The notes: generated by a model from the letters alone, not told the origin. Positions 7,883 through 17,410 are shown, counted from the stretch's first letter. The stretch: DNA of 64,000 bases from Bryobacterales bacterium (GCA_022826925.1 JAJDTX010000056.1:1-64000); one strand, 5' to 3'. Numbers and translations are program-made.

Positions 7883-10255
7883 ATGCAGCGATGGCAAGAT
7901 CACATCATCTTATGTGTGCTCGCTGCCGTTTGCGGCTTGCTCGCAGGGACCCCGGCGGCGGCGCAATCCCGCCCGGATAGCGACGCTGCTCCCTTTCGGC
8001 AGACCATCGCGCAATACTGCATAGCCTGCCACGGCTCCGCCACCAAGACTGCAGGGCTTGACCTCGAGAGCTTGGCCGCGGCCGCTGTCTCTCACGATAC
8101 CGACGCGTGGGAAGGCGTCGCGCGCAAGCTGCGCGGCAGCCAAATGCCGCCGGTCGGCATGCCCAAGCCGGAAGAAGCCGAATACCGGACAGCGCTTCAG
8201 TCGCTGACCTCGGAATTGGACAGCCTCGCTTCCTCCGACCCCAATCCCGGGCGCACGCCGACATTCCGGCGCCTGAATCGCACCGAATACCGCAACGCGA
8301 TCCGGGACTTGCTCGACTTGCAAGTGAACGTCGACGATCTCCTGCCTAGTGACGAAGCCAGCCACGGGTTTGACAACATCACCGTTAGCGACTTGCCGCC
8401 GCTACTGTTGGAACGCTACGTGTCCGCGGCCGAGAAGATCTCGCGCCTCGCGGTGGGCCGCGTGGGGCGACTGCCCGACGCTGTCACGATCCGGCTGCCG
8501 CCCGATCTCACCCAGGAACGGCACATACCGGGTCTGCCGCTGGGCACGCGAGGCGGTGCCTTGGTGCCGCACACGTTCCCCGTGGACGGAGAGTACGAGA
8601 TCTCCGTGCGCTTGGCACGCGACCGGAACGAAGACATCGAGGGCTTGAGCAGGCAACACCAGTTGGAATTGCTGGTGGACCGAGAGCGGCTGGCACTGTT
8701 GGAGGTCAAGCCGCCGCCCAGGGGCGACGACCACCGCAACGCAGACAGGCACCTCAGGGCGCGCTTCAACCTCAAGGCCGGGCCGCGTGAAATCGGCGCG
8801 ACCTTCCTGAAGGACTCCTCGTTCCTGGTCGAGACCCAGCGCAAGCCATACCAAGCGCGTTTCAACTTTTACAGGCACCGGCGCGTCCAGCCCGCGATCT
8901 TCTCGATCACGATCACCGGGCCCTACGCCTCCAGCGGTCCGGGCGAAACTCCCAGTCGCGAGCGCATCTTCGTCTGCCGCCCGGCATCGCTGGGCGAAGA
9001 GGACGCCTGCGCCGAAGAGATCGTCCGTAACCTCGCAACCCAGGCGTATCGCCGCCCCGTCTCCGCCGACGAGATCCGGGGCCCGCTGGGGTTTTATCAA
9101 CAGGCCCGAGCCAAAGCGGTCGGCGCGGAGGGCTTCGATGCAGCCATCGAGCATGCCCTTGCAGCGGTATTGGTGAGTCCCAACTTCCTGTTCCGCATCG
9201 AGCGCGACCCGCCGGGCGTGGAATCCGGAACTGCCTATCACATTTCTGACCTTGAACTGGCTTCTAGGCTCTCCTTCTTCCTGTGGAGCAGCTTGCCCGA
9301 CGCCCCGCTGCGCGACAGCGCCGTCCAAGGCCGGTTGCGCGACCCCGCCGTGCTGGGAGGCCACGTGCGCCGCATGCTGGCGGATCCGCGGTCTGACTCC
9401 CTGATTGACAACTTCTCCGCCCAGTGGCTGCACCTGCGCAATCTTGCCTCGGTCCGGCCGGACATGCGCATCTTCCCGGACTTTGACGACAATCTGCGGC
9501 AGGCATTCCGCCGCGAGACCGAACTGCTGCTGGAGGATGTCATACGACAGGATCGGAGCGTGCTCGACCTATTGCGCTCCAAGCACACGTTCGTCAACGA
9601 GCGCTTGGCCAAGCATTACGGCATTCCGCGCGTCTACGGCAGCCGCTTCCGACGGGTCGATCTCCCTGCCGACAGCGTCAGGGGTGGGCTGCTGCGCCAC
9701 GGCAGCATCCTGACCGTGACTTCTTACGCGACCCGCACATCGCCCGTGATTCGCGGCAAGTGGATCTTGGAGAACATCCTTGGGATGCCGCCCCCGCCTC
9801 CGCCAGCAGACGTGCCGGAGCTAAAGGACACCACGATTTCCGGCAACCTCTCGGTGCGGGAACGGCTGGCAGAGCACCGTGCCAACCCGGCATGCGCCAG
9901 CTGCCACAACCCGATGGACCCCCTGGGCTTCGCGCTCGAGAATTACGATGCGGTCGGTCGCTGGCGCACTGCCGATGGCGGCGAACCGATCGACCCCTCG
10001 GGAGAGCTTGCCGATGGCACACACGTCGCTGGCGTCAGCGATCTGGAACAAGCACTGCTGGACCGCCCCGAGCTCTTCGCCAGCGCACTGGCGGAAAAAC
10101 TGCTGACTTTCGCCTTGGGAAGGGGAGTCGAGCGCCATGACGCACCGGCGATCCGAAAGATCGTGCGCGCGGCAAGCGAGGACAATTTCCGCTTTTCTTC
10201 GCTTATCCTAGGGATAGCCTCGAGTACGCCGTTCCAGATGAGGAGGTCGCGATGA
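7883..10255 (+). CDS. DUF1592/DUF1588/DUF1585 secreted cytochrome protein
   Basis: This is a 790-aa exported protein of the multi-DUF cytochrome family (DUF1587, DUF1595, DUF1592, DUF1588 and DUF1585 in order). I chose the ATG at 7883 because it puts a clean signal peptide (hydrophobic 8-27, ending AAA) at the N-terminus; the frame stays open upstream to 7829. A CIACH haem-binding motif is at 46-50, TFRRLNRTEYRNAIRDLL marks DUF1587, and a second CASCHNPMDPLGFALENYD motif near 670 marks DUF1588. Its stop overlaps the start of the DUF1552 gene by 4 bp (ATGA), and DUF1592-DUF1552 pairing is conserved in Acidobacteria and several other phyla. The function is unknown; periplasmic or surface electron transfer is the usual guess. 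Confidence 0.93.
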   Translation: MQRWQDHIILCVLAAVCGLLAGTPAAAQSRPDSDAAPFRQTIAQYCIACHGSATKTAGLDLESLAAAAVSHDTDAWEGVARKLRGSQMPPVGMPKPEEAEYRTALQSLTSELDSLASSDPNPGRTPTFRRLNRTEYRNAIRDLLDLQVNVDDLLPSDEASHGFDNITVSDLPPLLLERYVSAAEKISRLAVGRVGRLPDAVTIRLPPDLTQERHIPGLPLGTRGGALVPHTFPVDGEYEISVRLARDRNEDIEGLSRQHQLELLVDRERLALLEVKPPPRGDDHRNADRHLRARFNLKAGPREIGATFLKDSSFLVETQRKPYQARFNFYRHRRVQPAIFSITITGPYASSGPGETPSRERIFVCRPASLGEEDACAEEIVRNLATQAYRRPVSADEIRGPLGFYQQARAKAVGAEGFDAAIEHALAAVLVSPNFLFRIERDPPGVESGTAYHISDLELASRLSFFLWSSLPDAPLRDSAVQGRLRDPAVLGGHVRRMLADPRSDSLIDNFSAQWLHLRNLASVRPDMRIFPDFDDNLRQAFRRETELLLEDVIRQDRSVLDLLRSKHTFVNERLAKHYGIPRVYGSRFRRVDLPADSVRGGLLRHGSILTVTSYATRTSPVIRGKWILENILGMPPPPPPADVPELKDTTISGNLSVRERLAEHRANPACASCHNPMDPLGFALENYDAVGRWRTADGGEPIDPSGELADGTHVAGVSDLEQALLDRPELFASALAEKLLTFALGRGVERHDAPAIRKIVRAASEDNFRFSSLILGIASSTPFQMRRSR

Positions 10256-11598
10256 TCGTTACCAAGAAGGCGCTTCCGCGCCGCAAGTTCCTACGGAACA
10301 CAGGGGTGACGCTATCGCTGCCCCTCCTAGACGCGATGGTCCCGTCCATGACGGCGCTGGCCAAGACGCCGGCCAGGCCGGTGCGCCGGCTCGGTTTCGT
10401 CTACGTCCCGATGGGCAGCGACATCACCCGCTGGACGCCTCCCGGCGAGAGCGGCAAGCTGGGCGAGCTCTCGACCACGCTGTCTTCGCTGACTCCGGTG
10501 TCCGACCATCTCACGGTCCTGACCAACATGGAGTTGAAGAACTCCTATCCCGGCACCCACGCGACATCCAACGCGGGGTTCCTCAGCGCGGCGAAGGCGA
10601 AGTGGACCGAGAGCACGGACTATCACCTCGGCACGACTGTCGACCAGATCGCGGCCAAGCAAATCGGCCAGCAGACCCGCCTGCCATCTCTGGAGATGGC
10701 CATGGACCTGATGTCGATGGTCGGGCAGTGCGACAACGGATTCGCGTGCGTCTACCAGAACAACCTCTCGTGGTCCTCGCCGACCACCCCGCTGCCGGCC
10801 GAGGCCCATCCTCGGCTGGTGTTCGAGCGCCTATTCGGAGAGGGCGGGACCTCCGAAGAGCGCCGCGAGGCGCTGCGTCGCAAAGCCAGCCTGCTTGACT
10901 GGGTCCTGGACGACACGGCACGCTTGCAAGCCGAGCTCGGGTCGGAGGACCGGGCCAGGGTCGACCAGTACCTAGACTCCATTCGCGAGGTCGAGCGCAG
11001 AATCCAGAAGGCCGAGGCCGAGACCGAGAACAGCGAACTGCCTGATCTGGATCGCCCGGCAGGCGTGCCGGTCGCGTACTCCGACCACGCCAAGCTGATG
11101 TTCGACCTCCAGGTGCTCGCGATGCAGGCTGACATCACGCGGGTGATCACGTTCCAGCTTGCTCGCGAGACGAGCACGCGCACCTACCCGGAAGCGGGGG
11201 TTCCCGAGCCGCACCACCCGCTGACCCACCACGGCAACAACCCCCAGAAGATCGCCAAGGTGGCCAAGATCAACGCATTTCACGTGTCGCTGTTCGCCGG
11301 CTTCCTCGAAAAGCTCAAGTCCACGCCCGACGGCAGCGGCTCGCTGCTGGACCACACGCTCTACCTGTACGGCAGCGGCATGGGAAATCCAAACGTGCAC
11401 GACCACACCAACCTTCCGATCTTGGTGGCCGGAGGGGCGGCGGGCAGCATGCAGGGCGGGCGTCACATCAAGTACGACGAGCCGACGCCGCTGGCGAACC
11501 TCCACCTGACGCTGCTCGAGAAGGTCGGGATTCATCTCGACAGCTTCGGCGACAGCCGGGGAACGATCGACGAGCTCTTGCAGCCGCTCAGTATCTGA
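10252..11598 (+). CDS. DUF1552 family secreted protein (Tat signal)
   Basis: This 448-aa protein overlaps the preceding DUF1592 gene by 4 bp, so the two are probably translationally coupled. The N-terminus reads as a twin-arginine signal (P-R-R-K-F-L-R-N followed by a hydrophobic segment to about residue 35). DUF1552 is a distant relative of DUF1501 and the sulfatase-like fold. Visible family features include FVYVPMGSDITRWTP near residue 45, TRVITFQLARETSTRTYPE, HHPLTHHGNNP, and the C-terminal LYLYGSGMGNPNVHDHTNLP. No enzymatic activity is assigned to the family. The partner arrangement suggests it works with the cytochrome-bearing DUF1592 protein. Confidence 0.92.
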   Translation: MIVTKKALPRRKFLRNTGVTLSLPLLDAMVPSMTALAKTPARPVRRLGFVYVPMGSDITRWTPPGESGKLGELSTTLSSLTPVSDHLTVLTNMELKNSYPGTHATSNAGFLSAAKAKWTESTDYHLGTTVDQIAAKQIGQQTRLPSLEMAMDLMSMVGQCDNGFACVYQNNLSWSSPTTPLPAEAHPRLVFERLFGEGGTSEERREALRRKASLLDWVLDDTARLQAELGSEDRARVDQYLDSIREVERRIQKAEAETENSELPDLDRPAGVPVAYSDHAKLMFDLQVLAMQADITRVITFQLARETSTRTYPEAGVPEPHHPLTHHGNNPQKIAKVAKINAFHVSLFAGFLEKLKSTPDGSGSLLDHTLYLYGSGMGNPNVHDHTNLPILVAGGAAGSMQGGRHIKYDEPTPLANLHLTLLEKVGIHLDSFGDSRGTIDELLQPLSI

Positions 11599-11609
11599 GC
11601 CAACGGGCG

Positions 11610-13130
11610 ATGCGGTCATCGGAAGTGCGCGAACTAGCGAAGCGGGTCAGCCGCCTTTTCGGAGGCCTGGCCTTGTTCGCAGCCTCGTTGCCGGCCGCTA
11701 GCACGCTACCTGCGCTTGCAAACGCGGCCGAGGCAGGTCAGCAAGACACTGTTCGAGCCCTGTTGCAACAAGGGGCCGATCCGAACGCCGGTCAAGCGGA
11801 CGGCATGACAGCGTTGCACTGGGCAGCGCATGGCAATGACATGGCAGTGGCGAAACTGCTGCTTGAGGCCGGGGCACAGGCGGGAACTTCGAGCCGCTAC
11901 GGGATTACGCCCCTGTTCCTGGCCTGCGAAAACGGCAATGCAGCGATGGCCGCGTTGCTGCTGCAGTCTGGAGCGGACCCGAACGCGACGCTGCGCGGGG
12001 GCGAAACCGTGCTGATGACCGCTGCGCGGACCGGCGACGTCGATACCGTCAAGGCATTGCTCGCCCATGGCGCCGAAGTCGGGATCCGCGAGGACATCAG
12101 CGGGCAGTCCGCACTGATGTGGGCCGCGGCGGAAGGCCATGCAGGGGTTGTCCAGAAACTCCTGGACAAGGGCGCCGACATTGACCTGCGACTGGCATCG
12201 GGCTTCACGCCGCTGCTGTTCGCCGTCCGCGAGGGGCACGTTGAAGTCACCCGGGTCTTGTTGGACGCCGGTGCTGACCCCAACGACATGATCCGCCCTC
12301 CCGCGGACGAGCCCAGCCAAGCGCGCGGATACCACGGAGCTCCGCCGTACGGTGCGACTGCATTGCTACTTGCCGTCGAGAACGCCCATTACGACCTCGC
12401 CGCCAAGCTCGTGGAAGCCGGAGCAGACCCGAATGCCGCCGTGACGGGATACACCGCGCTCCATGCGATCGCCCGGGTCCGGAAGCCCGGCCACGGCGAC
12501 AACGACCCTCCCCCACAGGGCTCAGGGAAGATGACCAGCCTTCAGTTCGTGGAATGGATGGCCAAGCACGGCGCGGACTTGAACCGGAAGATGACCAAGC
12601 ACGTGAACCTTGGCAACACCCGGCTTAGCAAACGTGGCGCAACGCCGTTCTTTCTCGCGGCCCAGAGTGCTGACGCAGAACTGTTGCGGACGCTAGCGAG
12701 GCTCGGTGTAGACACCACCATCGGGAACGACGATGGAAGCACCCCGTTGATGGCCGCTGCTGGGCTGGGCACGCGCTCTCCTGGCGAAGATGCCGGAACC
12801 GAGCCCGAGGTCTTGGAAGCCTTGGAGGTCTTGCTAGAGCTTGGCGCGGACATCAACGCTGTCGATGCCAACGGTGAAACCGTGATGCATGGGGCAGCCT
12901 ACAAGAACCTACCCCAGGTAGTCGCGTTCCTCGATGCCAAGGGCGCGGACATCGAGAGATGGAATCGCGAGAACCGCTTTGGTTGGACACCGCTGACGAT
13001 CGCGATCGGCTACAGGTTCGGGAACTTCAAGCCGTCCGTCGTCACGATCGAGGCTCTCCATAAGGTGATGCTCGCTCGGGGCGTGGTGCCTCCCGAAGAG
13101 GTCAAAGGGACTACGCAACAGATCTATTGA
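11610..13130 (+). CDS. Exported ankyrin-repeat protein
   Basis: This 506-aa protein begins 11 nt after the DUF1552 stop. A hydrophobic segment at about residues 14-35 looks like a signal peptide. The rest is ankyrin repeats: I count about ten copies of patterns such as GMTALHWAAHGND, LLEAGAQ, GITPLFLACENGN and LLLQSGADPNA, with a less regular insert around residues 285-330 (a PGHGDNDPPPQ loop). Ankyrin repeats mediate protein binding. In this operon context it may scaffold the DUF1592/DUF1552 proteins outside the cytoplasmic membrane. Ankyrin proteins are also enriched in sponge symbionts and host-associated bacteria, but the operonic position argues for a partner within the same complex. Confidence 0.92.
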   Translation: MRSSEVRELAKRVSRLFGGLALFAASLPAASTLPALANAAEAGQQDTVRALLQQGADPNAGQADGMTALHWAAHGNDMAVAKLLLEAGAQAGTSSRYGITPLFLACENGNAAMAALLLQSGADPNATLRGGETVLMTAARTGDVDTVKALLAHGAEVGIREDISGQSALMWAAAEGHAGVVQKLLDKGADIDLRLASGFTPLLFAVREGHVEVTRVLLDAGADPNDMIRPPADEPSQARGYHGAPPYGATALLLAVENAHYDLAAKLVEAGADPNAAVTGYTALHAIARVRKPGHGDNDPPPQGSGKMTSLQFVEWMAKHGADLNRKMTKHVNLGNTRLSKRGATPFFLAAQSADAELLRTLARLGVDTTIGNDDGSTPLMAAAGLGTRSPGEDAGTEPEVLEALEVLLELGADINAVDANGETVMHGAAYKNLPQVVAFLDAKGADIERWNRENRFGWTPLTIAIGYRFGNFKPSVVTIEALHKVMLARGVVPPEEVKGTTQQIY

Positions 13131-13255
13131 CCGGCTTGGCCAGCGCCAAGGAATTTGCAGTATCCGGCGGCATTGTTGCTCAGCTGACCGGATATGTGGC
13201 TAGAATTGGTGGAGGGAGCTTGGCACTTCGACTTGGCCGACGGGTGTGTAGATAG

Positions 13256-14674
13256 ATGAAGATGCAATCTGGTCCGACAAGGCGCGAGATATTGCGCGAT
13301 GCCACGATGGGCATGGGGTGGAGCGCGATGGGTGCCATGCTCGCATCCGAGCGTGCTGCTGCGAGCTACGACCCTACCGACCCATTGGCACCGAAGGTGC
13401 CTCCGCAGGCTGCGAAGGCAAAACGCGTCATCCATATCTTTATGAACGGCGGGCCCTCACAGGTCGATACGTTCGACCCCAAGCCCGCGCTGAAGAAGTA
13501 CGGCGGCCAGTCGCTTCCCATTCATCTCCGGACAGAGCGCCGAACCGGTGCCGCGTTCCCTTCGCCCTTCGAGTTCGACCGCTACGGCCAGAGCGGCATT
13601 CCAGTCAGCGAGATCTTTCCGAAAGTGGGGGCGCACGCGGATGATCTGTGCGTGATCAATTCGATGCACACCGAGGTTCCCAATCACGGGCCTTCGCTGA
13701 TGATGATGAACACGGGCACCACGCAGCAGTCGCGCCCGAGTTTCGGATCGTGGCTGACGTATGGCTTGGGGAGCGAGAACCGCAACCTCCCCGGATTTGT
13801 CGTGCTATGCCCGGGCGGCTACCCGATCTGGGGAGCCAAGAACTGGCGCGCGGCCTTCCTGCCCGGGGCCTACCAAGGCACGCACATTGACACCAAGTAC
13901 ACCACGCCCGACAAACTGATCGCCAACGTCAGAAGCCCTTTCGCATCGCAGGATGCCCAACGGCAGCAGTTGGACCTGCTGGCCAAGCTCAACGCGTCTC
14001 ATGCCCGTGAGCGCGAGGCCGACACCCTGCTCGAAGCAAGAACGCAATCGTTCGAGCTCGCCTTCCGCATGCAGATGGAGGCTGCGGACGTCTTCGATAT
14101 CGGCAAGGAGACTCTTGCCACCCGCGAATTGTACGGCGACACGCTGCACGGGAGGCAGATGCTGATCGCCCGTCGATTGCTTGAGAAGGGCGTCCGGTTC
14201 GTCCAGGTCTGGCACGGGGCGGGGCAGCCTTGGGATCACCACGCCGAGATCGAGTCGAACCATCGCAAGCTGGCGGGGGAGTGCGATCAGCCGATCGCGG
14301 CGCTGCTTACCGACCTCAAGCAGCGCGGAATGTTGGACGACACCCTCGTGATCTGGGGTGGCGAGTTCGGGCGCACGCCAGTCGTGGAGCTAAGCGCGTT
14401 CGGCTCGAATCACGGCAAGAACGGCCGTGACCACAATTCTTACGGATTCTCCATGTGGCTTGCCGGCGGCGGCGTAAAGCGTGGCTATGTCCATGGAGCT
14501 ACCGACGAATTCGGATTCCGCGCGGAGCAGGACAAGGTCCACGTCCATGACCTGCACGCCACGCTGCTGCACTTGCTGGGCTTCGACCATGAGCGCTTCA
14601 CGTTCCGCTACGCCGGGCGCGACTTCCGCTTGACGGATGTGCATGGCCACGTCGTCCATGACCTGATCGCCTAG
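13256..14674 (+). CDS. Second DUF1501 family secreted protein
   Basis: This 472-aa DUF1501 protein is paralogous to the one at the left edge of the window. The N-terminus carries T-R-R-E-I-L-R-D and a moderately hydrophobic stretch, which fits a Tat signal. Family motifs include HIFMNGGPSQVDTFDPKP near residue 60, VRFVQVWHGAGQPWDHH, LVIWGGEFGRTPVVE and GRDHNSYGFSMWLAGGG. It is separated by 125 bp from the ankyrin gene, so it may have its own promoter. DUF1501 normally follows a DUF1553 gene directly; here the nearest DUF1553 gene lies 5.4 kb upstream, with the DUF1592/DUF1552/ankyrin cassette in between. Confidence 0.93.
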   Translation: MKMQSGPTRREILRDATMGMGWSAMGAMLASERAAASYDPTDPLAPKVPPQAAKAKRVIHIFMNGGPSQVDTFDPKPALKKYGGQSLPIHLRTERRTGAAFPSPFEFDRYGQSGIPVSEIFPKVGAHADDLCVINSMHTEVPNHGPSLMMMNTGTTQQSRPSFGSWLTYGLGSENRNLPGFVVLCPGGYPIWGAKNWRAAFLPGAYQGTHIDTKYTTPDKLIANVRSPFASQDAQRQQLDLLAKLNASHAREREADTLLEARTQSFELAFRMQMEAADVFDIGKETLATRELYGDTLHGRQMLIARRLLEKGVRFVQVWHGAGQPWDHHAEIESNHRKLAGECDQPIAALLTDLKQRGMLDDTLVIWGGEFGRTPVVELSAFGSNHGKNGRDHNSYGFSMWLAGGGVKRGYVHGATDEFGFRAEQDKVHVHDLHATLLHLLGFDHERFTFRYAGRDFRLTDVHGHVVHDLIA

Positions 14675-14937
14675 GGGAATGCTGCCGGCGTCGGCCGGTG
14701 CGGCGTGCCTAGCGCCCGACCAACGAATTCTCGATTTCGGCACCAAGTCCAGGAGCCGATTCTGGCGGCTTACCCAAGCCTAGTGCCAGGTGGGCGCGTA
14801 GATTCCGGGACAAGCTTCCGGCGACCGCCACCCGTATGGGCGAAGGACTTTTTGCAGTGGCAGCTCAAGCTAAAATAGAAGACGAGGGCGGTGCCAAAAT
14901 GAAAGCCGCTGCGCAGCATCTGCTCTAGGGGGACGCA
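14675..14937. other. Intergenic region upstream of the TPR-dgt-HIT genes
   Basis: I see no gene in this 263-bp gap. The last 120 bp are richer in A and T and contain TAAAAT near 14871, a possible -10 element, but without a convincing -35 box. It probably holds the promoter of the three genes that follow. Confidence 0.4.
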
Positions 14938-15642
14938 TTGCAAAGATTCCGTCGCAAAGACCTCAAGCGTGACCGGTTTGTCGAGGAAGTCGGCGAACGG
15001 GTCGAGTACTTCTCGGCGCACCGCAAGCAGTTTGTTGGAGGCGGCATAGCCGCCGTGGTTTTGCTCGTTGGAGGCGTCGGGTACGGCGGCTACGCGCGGC
15101 AAAGGGGGATTGACTCCCAGGCTGCGTTGCTGAAGGCCACTACGTTGTACGGCGGGGTCGTGACCACCGAGAGCGTTCCCGGTGTCACAACGTTTGCTAC
15201 CGAGACCGAGCGGGTCGAAGAGGTCACCCGCGCCCTGGACAAGGTCACCCTGGACTACGCCGGCACGGCGGCGGCGACCGGGGCGGCCTACTATTCCGGG
15301 CTGTTGGATCGCGAACAGGGCAACACGACCGAGGCCAAGGCGCATTTTGAAACGGCGGTGCGCGGCAAGGGCAGCGAGTACCCTGCGCTGGCCAGGCTAG
15401 CCTTGGGCGGGATGCTCTTCACCGAGGGCGATGTCGAAGCGGCCAGAGAGCATTTCCAAGCGATCGTCGACAATCCCACGCGGGCGGTCCCTAAGGACCG
15501 CGCCTCCATCGAGGTCGCGCGGACACTGGTGCATAGCGACCCGCAGCGGGCCCGAGACATGCTCTCCGAGATTCAGGCCGCGAACAGTCCTGCCAGCCCT
15601 CTGGCAGCGGATCTGATGGAAACACTGGGCGAGGGAAGCTGA
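14938..15642 (+). CDS. Membrane-anchored TPR protein (YfgM-like)
   Basis: This 234-aa protein starts with TTG, supported by AGGGGGA five nt upstream. A basic N-terminus (RRKDLKRDRF) leads into one membrane segment at about residues 39-56 (FVGGGIAAVVLLVGGVGYGGY), followed by a periplasmic domain of tetratricopeptide-type helices (AYYSGLLDREQGNTTEAKAH, YPALARLALGGMLFTEGD). This layout matches the TPR_21/YfgM family, which in E. coli associates with the Sec translocon and periplasmic chaperones. Such a role here is inferred from architecture only. It is 14 nt upstream of dgt and probably co-transcribed with it. Confidence 0.75.
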   Translation: MQRFRRKDLKRDRFVEEVGERVEYFSAHRKQFVGGGIAAVVLLVGGVGYGGYARQRGIDSQAALLKATTLYGGVVTTESVPGVTTFATETERVEEVTRALDKVTLDYAGTAAATGAAYYSGLLDREQGNTTEAKAHFETAVRGKGSEYPALARLALGGMLFTEGDVEAAREHFQAIVDNPTRAVPKDRASIEVARTLVHSDPQRARDMLSEIQAANSPASPLAADLMETLGEGS

Positions 15643-15656
15643 CCTCGCGGAGCGCG

Positions 15657-16808
15657 ATGCTTTCCCGACTCCGGTTCCCGGAAGAGCAGTCGCTGTTGCG
15701 CAAGCACGCAGAGCCCCCGGATCCTGATTCCTATCGCGGGCTGTACCAGCACGACCGCGACCGCGTGATCCATTCGCGGGCGTTCAGGCGCCTAGCCGGA
15801 AAGACGCAGGTCGCGACCCTGCCGAATTCCAGCCATAGCCGGACCCGGCTGACACACACCATCGAGGTCTCCCAAGTCGCGCGCACGGTCGCGACGGCGC
15901 TCGAACTGAATGTGGAATTGGTCGAGGTGCTCGCTCTGGCCCACGACCTCGGCCATCCGGCCTTCGGCCATGCCGGGGAGTCAGCTCTGGACGAGCAGAT
16001 GCGCCTCAAAGGCTCGTCTTTTGACCACAACTTTCACGCACTGCGCATCGTGGAGCACTTCGAGCGCCGCTACGCGGCGTTTCGCGGTCTAAACCTCACG
16101 TTCGAAGTGCGCGAAGGCTTGCTGAAGCACTCGCGCGAACTGGATCCCGCAGAGCCATCGCATCAGGAATACTTGCCTCATTTGCGGCCCACACTCGAGG
16201 CACAGCTCCTTGATGGTGCCGACGAGATCGCCTACTTGAGCGCGGACTTGGAGGATGCCGTCGCGGACAAGTTCTTGGCCGTCTCCGACATCTGCTCGGC
16301 AGTGCCCGCATTCGGAGACCTGCATGCCGACGTGCAGGCGAAGTATCCCAGCGCTCCGGAACGGCGCATCCTCAATGAATCCCAGCGTCGGCTGATGGCG
16401 AGCTTCGTGCGGGGGCTGATTGAGGGCACGCGTGCCGCCGCGGTGTCGGCGGGTGTCGACAGTTGGCGAGACGTTCGCAACATGCCTTCGCGCATCGCGA
16501 TACCAACCGAGGAAACAGCTTCGACCATGCGGCAGTTGCGTGCCGTGTTGTCCAGAACCTACTACCGAGACAGTGCACGGATCAGCCAGGAGCACGGGTA
16601 CTCCGGCCGACTCAAACAGCTGTTCCAGCACTATCTGAAGCACCCGGAAGCGCTGCCAAGCAGCTACGTGGAGCAGCTCGCCAGCGAACCCTTGCACCAA
16701 CTTGTGTGCGACTACATCGCTGGGATGACCGACGAGTTCCTGATCAAATGCCACGATCAGCACCTCGGAGGCGGGGAGCATGAAGCGCTCAAGCAAGCGC
16801 GGGGCTAG
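15657..16808 (+). CDS. dgt: Deoxyguanosine triphosphate triphosphohydrolase (dGTPase)
   Basis: This 383-aa HD-superfamily enzyme would hydrolyse dGTP (possibly other dNTPs) to the nucleoside plus triphosphate, lowering the dNTP pool. The metal-binding HD signature is complete: HTIEVSQVARTVA starts at about residue 67, ALAHDLGHPAFGHAGE has the central His-Asp at 96-97, and the downstream Asp lies in DGADEIAYLSADLEDA. The length fits the shorter dGTPase-like subfamily rather than the roughly 500-aa E. coli type. Dgt can restrict phage replication in some bacteria, but it is also a housekeeping enzyme. The next gene begins inside its last 29 bp. Confidence 0.95.
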   Translation: MLSRLRFPEEQSLLRKHAEPPDPDSYRGLYQHDRDRVIHSRAFRRLAGKTQVATLPNSSHSRTRLTHTIEVSQVARTVATALELNVELVEVLALAHDLGHPAFGHAGESALDEQMRLKGSSFDHNFHALRIVEHFERRYAAFRGLNLTFEVREGLLKHSRELDPAEPSHQEYLPHLRPTLEAQLLDGADEIAYLSADLEDAVADKFLAVSDICSAVPAFGDLHADVQAKYPSAPERRILNESQRRLMASFVRGLIEGTRAAAVSAGVDSWRDVRNMPSRIAIPTEETASTMRQLRAVLSRTYYRDSARISQEHGYSGRLKQLFQHYLKHPEALPSSYVEQLASEPLHQLVCDYIAGMTDEFLIKCHDQHLGGGEHEALKQARG

Positions 16809-17364
16809 GTTCCGCGGCGGGCGGATCGCCCAAGTGTTGCTGCTGGTGTTCTTCGGCTTGGTGCCGCTGGTGCCCATGCCCGTGGTGGACTGTCCATGTG
16901 ACCACGCCAAGGCAGGGAGCATGGAGAGCCGTGTTTGCAGCCTTTGCGGCACGGCCGAGCGGGCGACGGACGAAGTGTATTTCCTCAAAGACATCAATCC
17001 CCGCAAGCCGAATCGCTATCTGGCCCTGCCGAAGGCACATGTGGCGGGCTACCAATCCACCGCGGATCTCAGCCCGCAACTGCGCGCTGAGCTTTGGCGG
17101 AAAGCGGTGGCCCGGGGAGAAGAGCTGTATCCAGGCCGGTGGGGGCTAGCGCAAAACAGTCATTTCTTCCGCACCCAGTGTCACGCCCACGTACACATCG
17201 GCCCCCTCAGCCCCGAGGTGGAGGATACCGACGGGACGCTCGTTGACAGGGTTGAGGACATTCCCAACGTCGGCACGGAGCAGGGGATTTGGCTACACCC
17301 GAAACAGGGCCAGTTGTGCGTCCATCTCGACCGCGACCTGGCCGAGATCGTCTTGATCCGCTGA
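16780..17364 (+). CDS. Membrane-anchored HIT-fold protein
   Basis: This 194-aa protein starts 29 bp before the dgt stop, with GGAGG eight nt upstream inside dgt. A very basic N-terminus is followed by a hydrophobic helix (about 16-36) and then paired cysteines (C-P-C, then C-S-L-C-G) that may bind zinc. The HIT-type motif CHAHVHIGPL appears near residue 130, preceded by RYLALPKAHVAGY. HIT proteins hydrolyse or transfer nucleotides through the central His. A form anchored with its catalytic domain outside the cytoplasm is unusual. Coupling to dgt suggests a link to nucleotide turnover. A degenerate copy of its last codons occurs 1.5 kb downstream. Confidence 0.75.
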   Translation: MKRSSKRGARFRGGRIAQVLLLVFFGLVPLVPMPVVDCPCDHAKAGSMESRVCSLCGTAERATDEVYFLKDINPRKPNRYLALPKAHVAGYQSTADLSPQLRAELWRKAVARGEELYPGRWGLAQNSHFFRTQCHAHVHIGPLSPEVEDTDGTLVDRVEDIPNVGTEQGIWLHPKQGQLCVHLDRDLAEIVLIR

Positions 17365-17410
17365 GCTGAGGGCGTAGGCGTTTTACACGGCTTGCCAAAC
17401 GCCAGATACC
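17341..17410 (+). repeat. Direct repeat, left copy (duplicated gene junction)
   Basis: These 70 bases match 18871-18940 at about 56 of 70 positions by hand alignment, with only two differences in the first 36. The copy holds the real end of the HIT gene and, on the opposite strand, a degenerate version of the last ten codons of the Gfo/Idh gene: A-V-S-G-V-W-Q-A-V-stop instead of A-E-S-G-G-W-E-A-V-stop. Confidence 0.85.
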
